Of a DNA stretch of 64,000 nt, positions 47,506 to 55,305 are shown piece after piece (position 1 is the stretch's first letter; the number at the start of each line of letters is the position of its first letter). Made by a program: the position numbers and the translations under genes. The notes under the pieces are model-generated. The model searched no databases. It saw only the letters and a list, made by a program, of their open reading frames with translations, and was not told where the DNA came from. Origin of the DNA: Cristatella mucedo. Taxonomy: Eukaryota; Bryozoa; Phylactolaemata; Cristatellidae. The DNA is taken from contig WPIO01000162.1 in NCBI GenBank assembly GCA_009760855.2, forward strand, positions 186,001 to 250,000, written 5' to 3'.

Positions 47506-50500
47506 ACAAGTTATTAAAGAATTACTTAAAAACAAGAGTGACTTAAAAATGACCCTTGTTATTTCACCTTTTTTAGCTTCAGAAAGTGGTGCGTATAATT
47601 ACCAACCATTTGCAGGAATAACTAATTCAAAAATAAAGATTTTCAGATATTGATAGAATAATTAGAACACAATTTGCAGCTTTTAAAAAGAAATTAGAGG
47701 AATGGTTAGAAAGAGGTTCAAATTGGATTATAGTTGGAGTTAATGCTATTTATGCAAAGTTTTCTTATTTTCGACACAAATTCGGCGGTAGTTACTTACT
47801 AATGCCAGAAGGATTAGTAAAGAAGAGATCAACAATTAATATAAAGAATGAATCAGATCATCTTTGTGCTTTATGGTGTGTGTTTAGGTTTCTCCACTAG
47901 AGAGATAACCATCCAGAGTCTATTGCTGATTTAAAAGAAATATTACATGAGAAATATTCACAGCATCTAAAGAGAATATAAGAGTTGTTCAACGTTAAAT
48001 ATAATTATCCTTCAAACGTATTAAATGTTGTTGATATTCCTCATTTAGCTGAATTATTTAACATAACTATCATTGTTTACGAATATGATAATAAAATTCC
48101 AACTCTACTTATAGTAGTAGAGGAAGAGAAAGAGAGGCATTTAGATCTTCTTTTGTATAACACTCCAAACAAAAGTAATTCTCATTACGTTATTATTAAA
48201 AACTTTAATGGATTGTGTAGAAGTAGCAAAGGATATGGAACACAGCTTACTTGTAAAAGATGTTTGTGTTGATTTTACTCTAAAGAAAAAATAGAATCAT
48301 GTTGATGCATGCAAACGTGGAAATGATGGTAAATCTAGGATAAGGATGCCAAGTGCAGATAGTAAAAAAGGAGATAAATGTTATTTTGGGGATTATGCTT
48401 AAACATTATGGTGTCCTTATGTTGCTTATGCAGACCTTGAATGTTTACTTACAAGCTTTAGAAAAACAGATAAAGAAGATCCTAATACTCCACAAGCGAC
48501 TTTTCAAAAGCATATTCCTTATTCATCTGCATATACTATTATTGATTATGAAGGAAAACAAAGAACATTTAAATTATTCAATGGTTCAAATAGAGTTAGA
48601 GATCTATTAAAAAGTTTGTTAGAAGAGGCTGAAACCATAAAAAATGAAATGAAACCTGTTGTTGATAAATATGAAAAGTTTGATTATAGTAATTTTAAGG
48701 AAGAAGACAGAAAAATTTGAGAATGCAACTGTTTGTCATGTTTGCGATTTCGATTTAGATGGAGATAAAGTTTTAGATCATTGCCATTTAACAGGAAAGT
48801 ATAGAGGTGCCCCACATAATGCTTGCAACTTAAGTCTCAGCATTTATCCTAAGAAGTTTAAACTTTCAGTATTTACTCACAACGTAAAAGGTTACGACTC
48901 ATATTTATTAGTACGAGTTTCAAGATTTTAAACTAGATAAAAAAGTCATTGCCATTAACATGGAGAAATATATAAACATTGAAATTGGCTCACTTAGTTT
49001 TAAAGACTCTTTACAAATGTTGCAAAAAGGTTTAGCAGATCTTGTAAATAACGTTGTTAAATCAGGAAAACCATTAGAACAAACAAGAAAATACTTTTCA
49101 ATGTTTAATGATAATGAATTCAATCTATTTAAAGAAAAAGGTATATTAAGCTATGAATATATAGACTCATTTTCAAGGCTATATGAAAAGTCACTACCCC
49201 AAATTAAAAGTTTGTATGGCACATTAAATGATACAAACATAGATGAAAAATATTATGATCGTGTTAAGAAAATTTGGGCATTGATGAAAAAATAGATCCA
49301 AACACTGAAGATACATTAGGAAAGTATAGCGATATTTATCTAACTATGGATGTCCTTCTACTTGCAGATGTATTTCAACATTTTAGACATTTATCAAAGA
49401 AAAGTGATGGTTTAGATCCTGCCAATTTCCTTGCAGCACCACGTTTAACTTGGTCTGCAGGTTTGAGATTTTCAAAGGTTAAATTAGATTTATTAATAAA
49501 CTTTGAACATTTTGACTTCTTTGAAAGTGCAATAAGAGGAGGAATAACGCAAGCATCATGCAGATATGTCGAAGCAAACAATGAAATGGCTTCTAATTAT
49601 GATAGTACTAAGGAAAAGAGTTGGTTACTTTATATTGAAGCAAATTCACTATGTGCTACAGCAATGACAAAACCACTTCCAATTTTTAATTTCAAGTTTT
49701 TAGATAGTAAACAAATAAAGAAGATTAAAACTAAGAAGATATTATCGTTAAAAGAGGATGCAGAAACTGGCTATGCTTTTAAAATAGATATGCATTGTCC
49801 AAAGCAATTACACGACACTTACTCTGATTATCCTATTCTACCAATCAGGAGAAAAGTAGGTGTTGAAGAATACTCTGAATATCAAAAGAAAACGTTATTA
49901 AGGGATGATAAAAAGAAAATAGATGAATATGAAACTAAAGTTGAAAAACTGATTGTTGATCTAGAACCTAGAGTTAAATATGTTATCCATTATAGAAATC
50001 TACAACTTGCAATTAAAAGAGGATATGTATTAACAAGGATGCATAGAGTAATGAGTTTTACACAAAGTAAATGGTTGAGTGGATATATAGTTAATAACAT
50101 CGAAAGGAGAAAAGTAGCAAAGGACGAGTGTGAAAAGGAATATTATAACTCAAAAACAATGCATTCTTTGGAAAGACAACAGAAAATGTTAGAGAAAGAG
50201 TAGACATTGAATTGTTCGATCTAAAATATGATAAGGATATTGCCGTTTCAGGTAAAAGAGTAATGAGTGCAAGGTTTAAAGATAGAAGATTGTTTAATCA
50301 AGATTTAGTTGGAATTGAAATAACGAAAGCAGAGATCTGTCTTGATGAACCTATTATTTTAGGTTTTACAAATCTAGATATTTCAAAACTAATAATACAA
50401 GATTTATATTATAACAGAATATTAATAATAACAATATTATAAAAGAATGAAATATTATTATAATGATAAAGTAATACTTGCTTATACTGACACTGATTCT

Positions 50501-51100
50501 TTGATAATGCAAAAAATACTGATAATGTTTATAAAGACTTTGAAAATTATCTAGAATACCTAGATTTGTCTGGTTATCCTAAGAACCAAGATATATGGAA
50601 AGTAGAAGGAGCAGAAACGATTATACCTGCTAATAAGGGAAGTCTAGGGAAATTCAAGGATGAAATATGTGAAAAATATTCAGTAGATCTAAAAACAAAA
50701 GATTTCATTAGAGATGAAAAAGGTGATATAATTGAAAATCAATTGTACTTGATGAGGGAGTTTTCTTAAGACCAAAACTGTATTCAATGCAGATAGCTAT
50801 AAAGAGAGATAAAGGAACAGAAGTTAAATCTGCAGTCAAAAAGGCAAAAGGAACAAGTAAAGACCTAGTAAAGAAGTGTTTGACTCATTCTGATTATGTT
50901 GGTTGTCTTAAAACTGGTTTTGATGTTGATTGCAATCAATCAAGATTTCAATCTAGCAACCATCAAATTTTCACTATAACACAATCTAGATAAAGCACTA
51001 TCAGCATTTGACTCAAAACGATATTGGTTAGACTGTGGAATTCATAGTTACTCTTACGGTCAATTTAGGATAAACGAGTCTGCAGGCCACTTTAAAACAT
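47506..51100 (+). pseudogene. Protein-primed type-B DNA polymerase relic (Polinton/adintovirus type)
   Basis: An about 3.6-kb remnant of a family-B polymerase of the organellar/viral group (DNA_pol_B_2 type). The enzyme class copies linear DNA using a protein primer. Recognisable pieces in order: STINIKN and CALWCVFRFLH (47828-47900); a zinc-ribbon-like CKRC (about 48256); exonuclease I D-L-E at 48433-48441; the CHVCDFDLDGDKVLDHCHLT zinc cluster (48738-48797); exonuclease II HNVKGYDSYLL (48880-48912); exonuclease III YLTMD (49337-49351); motif A at 49637, changed to E-A-N-S-L-C; a motif B NNAFFGKTTENVR in another frame (50155-50193); motif C YTDTDS (50483-50500); LGKFKDE (50644-50664); RPKLYSM (50770-50790); and the C-terminal FDSKRYWLDCGIH (51009-51047). 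At least six frame changes or stops separate them. It is dead. Confidence 0.85.
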
Positions 51101-51142
51101 TATGCTTTGTGGAGTTACTGACGGAGATACATTACATTACAT
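51101..51142 (+). mobile_element. About 42-bp family-2 LINE 3' tail
   Basis: GTGGAGTTACTGACGGAGAT followed by ACATTACATTACAT equals the extreme end of family 2 (42770-42805). It sits between the polymerase C-terminus and the next ORF, so it is an extremely truncated insertion. It now supplies the last codons and the stop of the polymerase frame. Confidence 0.75.
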
Positions 51143-51144
51143 AG

Positions 51145-51297
51145 ATGCCGAAAAGAAAGATTGAAGATACTAAACCATCACCAGTAAAGATAGTTAGATT
51201 TTCGGATAAAAAGAAAAAGCAAGATTACAAAAAACTAGTTGATATACAAGAAGAAGTAGAGTTATATGAGTCAATGGAGAAATTAAATATATATTAG
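51145..51297 (+). CDS. Small basic protein, 50 aa
   Basis: Starts MPKRKIEDTKPS and includes the lysine run SDKKKKQDYKK, so it looks nuclear or DNA-binding; ends EKLNIY. It is intact and directly follows the LINE tail, which replaced whatever lay upstream. No homologue is recognised. Confidence 0.45.
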   Translation: MPKRKIEDTKPSPVKIVRFSDKKKKQDYKKLVDIQEEVELYESMEKLNIY

Positions 51298-51312
51298 CAA
51301 AATTAGTTTTAC

Positions 51313-51324
51313 TATTATAGGATG
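51313..51324 (+). promoter_or_regulatory. Start motif of the acidic ORF
   Basis: TATTATAGGATG overlaps the ATG. It is a looser member of the TATATAGRAAATG set. Confidence 0.45.
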
Positions 51325-51591
51325 GATCTCAAAAAAATCGATATTACCAGTTCTGATAGTGAGTCAGAGTATTCAGAGGATTCAATGGACGACCCTGATT
51401 ATCAAATAGAAACAGAATCTGAATCTGAGTCTTATACTTCTGAAGAATCATCTTACATTGTAACAGATTCTGAATTAGAAGATGGTAAAGATATAGAAGA
51501 ACTTCTATTTGGTAAAAAAGATCCAACTGAAGAGGAATTAAAAGAATATCTTGTTGAGTCATTTGACAGTTCAGAAGGAGAAGAGATTTAA
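51322..51591 (+). CDS. Acidic serine-rich protein, 89 aa
   Basis: Intact frame dominated by S, D and E: repeated SDSESEYSEDS- and ESESESYTSEESS-type stretches at residues 11-47. It may bind basic proteins or DNA-packaging partners; that is inference. No homologue is recognised. It is spaced 24 bp after the previous small ORF. Confidence 0.55.
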   Translation: MDLKKIDITSSDSESEYSEDSMDDPDYQIETESESESYTSEESSYIVTDSELEDGKDIEELLFGKKDPTEEELKEYLVESFDSSEGEEI

Positions 51592-51618
51592 TTTCAATTA
51601 AATAAGTTTTTATTTTCA

Positions 51619-51631
51619 TATATAGGAAATG
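51619..51631 (+). promoter_or_regulatory. TATATAGGAAATG start motif
   Basis: The motif ends in the ATG of the 91-aa ORF. The same layout occurs at 51909, 52193 and 52707 and on the minus strand at 53381-53394. Confidence 0.6.
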
Positions 51632-51904
51632 GATGTCTCAACAATTTTAAGTTGTGAACAATCTAGAGAAATGGCAATAAAAATTTGTCTTCACAAACTT
51701 AAAGGTCAAGATCAACGAATAGTTAAACATTCACTAGACAAACTCACTCCAGATATTGATAGTTCCTATATTAGTATTCTTATAGATATATGTGATACAT
51801 GTGATAAACTAATGGAGAGTCGTAGTAAGATAAATGAGATGCATGAGGAAGCAAATAACAAATCTAAAACACTAACAACAAAACCAGGAGTAGTAATTTT
51901 ATAA
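51629..51904 (+). CDS. Hypothetical protein, 91 aa
   Basis: Intact frame starting MDVSTILSCEQSREMAIKIC. It is mostly helical-looking, with a charged C-terminal third (KINEMHEEANNKSK). No known domain. It sits in the tight ORF run of the island. Confidence 0.5.
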   Translation: MDVSTILSCEQSREMAIKICLHKLKGQDQRIVKHSLDKLTPDIDSSYISILIDICDTCDKLMESRSKINEMHEEANNKSKTLTTKPGVVIL

Positions 51905-51908
51905 GTAA

Positions 51909-51921
51909 TATATAGAAAATG
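51909..51921 (+). promoter_or_regulatory. TATATAGAAAATG start motif
   Basis: It ends in the ATG at 51919, which opens a broken ORF. Confidence 0.55.
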
Positions 51922-52147
51922 GGTATTTAAATAATAGTATCTAATAACGCTGGAAGAGAATATGCACATAGAGTTTTTGTTAGACTTTTTGAATATTTTA
52001 GCGTAAATGATATAGAAAAAAACTCAATAAATTATTAAACTACCTGTTTCAATTATAAAAAAGTTATTTAAAATATGTGATATCGATGATGAAATAGATA
52101 AGGGAGAAGAATTGATATATTCTATTTATGAAAGTATTTTTCAATGA
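51919..52147 (+). pseudogene. Broken small ORF, about 75 codons
   Basis: From ATG 51919 the fourth codon is TAA. The same frame then continues (NNAGREYAHRVFVRLFEYFS), and after about 52034 a shifted frame runs (SIIKKLFKICDIDDEIDKGE) to TGA 52145-52147. One stop and one frameshift make it dead. Family unknown. Confidence 0.45.
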
Positions 52148-52192
52148 GTAATTTTTCTTTATTTTTAGTGCATGTATATTTTTTTTTATTAT

Positions 52193-52205
52193 GATATAGG
52201 AAATG
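52193..52205 (+). promoter_or_regulatory. GATATAGGAAATG start motif
   Basis: It ends in the ATG of the 158-aa ORF and is preceded by a T-rich run. Confidence 0.6.
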
Positions 52206-52679
52206 GAAGCCGTTACTGATCCAATGCTAGCAACTTCTGCTTTGGCACTTAAATCTTACGTTGATTATCTTGTTAGATCAAGAATGACAGCATATGATGA
52301 ACAACAACTCAGTTCTGATATTTCAGTTATGAATGATACATCTGTTAAGAAATTCTATCTTGATGAAGCAGATTCTGAAACACAAAAGATTATTAGTGCC
52401 GGTCAAAGTGAGGTTCTATCAGGTCTTGGGGAAAGAGTTAGATCTAAAGTTGATGCTCTTCTGGATGATCCTAGTGAGATTGCTGATTATACTACATGGA
52501 TTGCATCGCAACTTCCAAAAATCTCTACAGTCATATCTGGAGTATCTGGTGTTAAACCTGACATCACTGGAATTGTTAAAGACGAATGTTACCCAGTTCT
52601 ACCAAGTATTACTGATAGTAAGAGTGCAAGACAAAAAGCCGCTGAAGAAGCACTAGCAAAACCCGATCCTGTAGTTTAA
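52203..52679 (+). CDS. Hypothetical protein, 158 aa, largest intact ORF of the cassette
   Basis: Starts MEAVTDPMLATSALALKSYV. Residues 60-110 hold an EVLSGLGERVRSKVDALLDD stretch and W-I-A-S-Q-L; the C-terminus is KAAEEALAKPDPVV. No membrane segment or known motif is seen. Its survival among broken neighbours suggests recent loss of function or selection. It may be a virion or accessory protein; I cannot assign it. Confidence 0.6.
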   Translation: MEAVTDPMLATSALALKSYVDYLVRSRMTAYDEQQLSSDISVMNDTSVKKFYLDEADSETQKIISAGQSEVLSGLGERVRSKVDALLDDPSEIADYTTWIASQLPKISTVISGVSGVKPDITGIVKDECYPVLPSITDSKSARQKAAEEALAKPDPVV

Positions 52680-52706
52680 TTAATTTTGAAAAAAATATAA
52701 AAATAA

Positions 52707-52719
52707 TATATAGAAGATG
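52707..52719 (+). promoter_or_regulatory. TATATAGAAGATG start motif
   Basis: It ends in the ATG at 52717. Confidence 0.55.
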
Positions 52720-53014
52720 AACATTAGACAAGAAGTAAAGACTGTCTTAGAGAAGCACAAGGACAACAGTATTCAAACTTTAAAATCTGTTCTTATCCAA
52801 TGGGTAGAATTGAAGAAATCAGATCGACTTTGTTAGATGCTGTAAAACTAGTATTACAATATAAAGCACTTAGAATTAACCAATCTGACCAGAAATAGCA
52901 AATATATTTGTTAAAGTTAGAGATGGTTCAATTTTTGAAGAGTTCCTTAAAGACTTAAAAATAGAAAAAATAAATAGTATGAGGTCTGAAGCCTACTATA
53001 AAAATAAGAACTAA
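52717..53014 (+). pseudogene. Broken small ORF, about 98 codons
   Basis: Opens MNIRQEVKTVLEKHKDNSIQ and stops at 52834-52836. A shifted frame gives IRSTLLDAVKLVLQYKALRI. After another break comes FVKVRDGSIFEEFLKDLKIE, ending at a TAA about 53012. Helical and charged; family unknown. Its 3' end is duplicated in tandem. Confidence 0.45.
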
Positions 53015-53054
53015 CTATGAGGTCTGAAGCCTACTATAAAAAATAGAACTAACT
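52979..53054 (+). repeat. Two tandem 38-bp copies
   Basis: ATGAGGTCTGAAGCCTACTA begins at 52979 and again at 53017. The copies cover the end of the preceding ORF and differ by about one base in the A-run. Confidence 0.85.
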
Positions 53055-53057
53055 AAA

Positions 53058-53199
53058 CAAATGCTACAAGGGAAAGAAGAAGGAAAGAGTTTTTATATAT
53101 ACCAGAAGAATTTATTAACGAGACTATGGATTCGTGGAAGATGTACTATCTATTGAGATCATCATTGTTGATAAAGCACCTGATACCGTTACTACGTAA
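53058..53199 (+). pseudogene. Fragment of a further ORF end
   Basis: A frame with DVLSIEIIIVDKAPDTVTT ends at TAA 53197-53199, overlapping the end of the minus ORF by 8 bp. The start is lost by frameshift near 53125. Confidence 0.3.
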
Positions 53200-53383
53200 A
53201 AAGTTCCTCAGGTTTTTGAATGTAAGTACTGGTCACTGTAATCGCAAGAGACAGTAAGATACCTATAAATTGAAAAACATATTTAACTCCTATTAATTTA
53301 GTTAAGCGACCTTTAATTCTATCATTATCTAAAAGTATTTGATTATACTTGGTATTTGCATATTTGGTTCGAAGGTCTGACAT
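53192..53383 (-). CDS. Small membrane protein, 63 aa
   Basis: Intact minus-strand frame beginning MSDLRTKYANTKYNQILLDN. Residues 33-55 form one hydrophobic segment (VKYVFQFIGILLSLAITVTS...), so a single-pass membrane protein is likely. It is convergent with the plus-strand cassette. The start is preceded by AATATAGAACAATG, the same kind of start motif. Role unknown. Confidence 0.6.
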   Translation of the reverse strand: MSDLRTKYANTKYNQILLDNDRIKGRLTKLIGVKYVFQFIGILLSLAITVTSTYIQKPEELFT

Positions 53384-53394
53384 TGTTCTATATT
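53381..53394 (-). promoter_or_regulatory. AATATAGAACAATG start motif, minus strand
   Basis: Minus-strand member of the shared motif, overlapping the ATG of the membrane ORF. Confidence 0.5.
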
Positions 53395-53502
53395 AATAAA
53401 AATCGTTTTATCAATCGTATTACGTCATGTACTAAATTTAGACTGTTGTGAAATTTCTGATATATCACGTGAGTAGGAGTTATCTTTCTTTCCAAAATGG
53501 CG

Positions 53503-53577
53503 TATTGTAATGAGATTATGTTCGATTACGATAGCGATGACTCATTTGATGTGAACGAGTATGTTATTTAAATTCCA
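53503..53577 (+). CDS. Tiny acidic ORF, 24 aa, doubtful
   Basis: ATG GCG start, peptide with DYDSDDSFD, stop at 53575-53577. It may be chance. Confidence 0.2.
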
Positions 53578-53689
53578 TACATGAAATTTTTCTCTGAGTA
53601 GAAGTTAGAGTTGGCGAATATGCTTGACTCGGTAAGTGAAATAAGATCATTCATTACTGAGTCAATTGCGTTATTCGTCAATACTAATT

Positions 53690-53970
53690 CAAGTCGATGC
53701 CAAGAGGGTGACTTGTTCGATCATCTATCCTGCATCTTTCTTATGAGTTCGTGTCGATGCCCAGAGGGTGACACGACTCGGGGAGGAATGTTTATAACAA
53801 CTAATAGCTTAGTAAATCTTAGTGCAAGTCTATGCTTAAATGGTGACTAGTTCGATCGTCTATCCTTACCATTCTTGTTTAGTGCAAGTCGATGCCTAAA
53901 TGGCGACTTGTACGATCATCTATCCTTTTCATTCTTGTTTAGTTCAAGTCAATGCCCAGAGGGTGACTTG
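53690..53970 (+). repeat. Array of five 26-nt hairpins, about 60-bp period
   Basis: Hairpins at 53690-53715, 53750-53775, 53825-53850, 53885-53910 and 53945-53970. The stem is CAAGTC...GACTTG in units 1, 4 and 5 and CGTGTC...GACACG in unit 2. Unit 3 has one mismatch. The 14-nt loop is like GATGCCCAGAGGGT, itself able to pair GCCC with GGGT. Between hairpins a GATCATCTATCC block recurs. Confidence 0.85.
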
Positions 53971-53993
53971 AATGATCATCTATCCTATATCTT

Positions 53994-54735
53994 TGTACCC
54001 AGGCTGGGTTCGGTTGGCTGGGATCGGACGGCTATAGTGAGGGTTAGGGTCACCGGCTAGGCCGGTGTCGGACCCTACGGCATGGCCGGATGTATGCCGT
54101 GACGTGAGGTCACCGGGGCTCTAGGGTACGGGAAGTTGGCCAAGTAAGTCGTGGTGTTGGACGCTCCCGGTCTCGCCGAGTTATGCACCTGGATTCGTGC
54201 AGGCGGGCTCCGGCGATGCTGCCACGCACGCAAGGGAACGAGTACACAAGATCCGAGCGGAGCTGGATAGCTCGCTCGTTGTTGACTTGTTTTTATTCCA
54301 CGTTCCCCGTGTAGCGTAATCGTGACCCCCCCCCCCTGTGTGTTGGCGTCTTTCGGTGGAAGCTTACGACTGTGGTAGTTGTCGACTCGGACTAGCCAGC
54401 AGTTACTCAGCCAGCCGGGTTTTGGACGGCGTACGCTCGTACTTTTGGACTCGGAGTGGGTACAACGACAGGACTGCAGAAGCCGACTGACCACAACTAA
54501 CACGTTTGTTCTCGCTTGCTGCGTCATCTTGCGCTCCCATAGTGTATAATGTATAGGATCCTCCCTGTAGACTTGTTTAGTTCCCCTGTTGTTGTTGGCT
54601 CATACGTTATTATAAAAATGTTTAACCTGACGGCCGCTCGTCTTACCCTAGCTCGGCGGCCTGGCGAGCTGCAGCGTGGCCGGAGTATGGCGGGTTTGGC
54701 GGGAATTAGCCTCTGACCCCTGGAACCCGGTTACA
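53994..54735 (+). mobile_element. Solo LTR, 742 bp
   Basis: Begins TGTACCC and ends GGTTACA (TG...CA), with TCTT on both sides (53990-53993 and 54736-54739). A TATA-like TTATTATAAAAATG lies at about 54608. It interrupts the hairpin array: removing it and one TCTT restores the 60-bp spacing between hairpins 5 and 6. It is GC-richer than its surroundings. No internal retroviral genes are present; orientation is uncertain. Confidence 0.75.
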
Positions 54736-54750
54736 TCTTTCTTGGGAGCT

Positions 54751-54776
54751 CGTGTCGATGCCCAGTAGGTGACACG
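54751..54776 (+). repeat. Sixth hairpin of the array
   Basis: CGTGTC, GATGCCCAGTAGGT loop, GACACG. The flanks match hairpin 2 (CATCTTTCTT before and CTCGGG after). Confidence 0.85.
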
Positions 54777-55014
54777 GCTCGGGTTTTGGTGTTTTTGTCA
54801 TTTAATAAAGTGTTTGTCAAATGTATGACAAGTATTTTAGAATATCAAGATGAATCAACACTTGGAAGCGTAAGTATCAAGATAAGTAAGATAAGTATTT
54901 CGGAGCGCAGGGGGTGGGATAGGGATGGGGTGGGGGGTAGAAGGCAATTGAGAGAAGTTCGATTGCAATGTGACTAATTTCAACTACATAATTTGAAGAC
55001 GCCTGCCAGCCACT

Positions 55015-55090
55015 TGACTTATTGGACCAATGGCTAGTGCGCTTGCCACCATACGAGTAAAGCACGAGATCGAATCTCAAAACGGAATAA
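55015..55090 (+). mobile_element. Possible tRNA-like SINE head
   Basis: AATGGCTAGTGCGCTTGCC resembles an A-box and GAGATCGAATCTC a B-box, about 32 bp apart. No second copy was found in the window. Confidence 0.3.
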
Positions 55091-55126
55091 ATATATTTAT
55101 TACATAGACATATCAAACAACTATTA

Positions 55127-55305
55127 GTAGATATAAAATGAAGGGTATGGAGAATAGGGTCTCGAGGATGACGGCAGCCATTAAATAAATCGGACGACGA
55201 TAAACGATCGAGCGGAAGCAAGATTGTTTATGGGAGGACGATTTGTTTAATTGATGACGTCATTCGACCGAGCCCTAGTCTACATGCCATTCATTTTATA
55301 TCTAC
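55127..55305. repeat. 179-bp palindromic MITE-like element, right copy
   Basis: It starts GTAGATATAAAATGAAGGG and ends TTCATTTTATATCTAC. As a whole it is the inverted match of 46847-47025. The flanks are TA left and TG right. Confidence 0.8.

Noticed and set aside
54075-54527. 150-codon minus-strand ORF
   Set aside because: It lies wholly inside the solo LTR and has no recognisable domain.
53690-54776. CRISPR array
   Set aside because: The repeats have internal hairpins but the spacers are also similar to each other, and the context is eukaryotic.
46847-55305. Polinton with standard terminal repeats
   Set aside because: The end repeats are themselves palindromic MITE-like units with TA borders, and no integrase, capsid or ATPase gene was seen. 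The link between them and the polymerase is left open.
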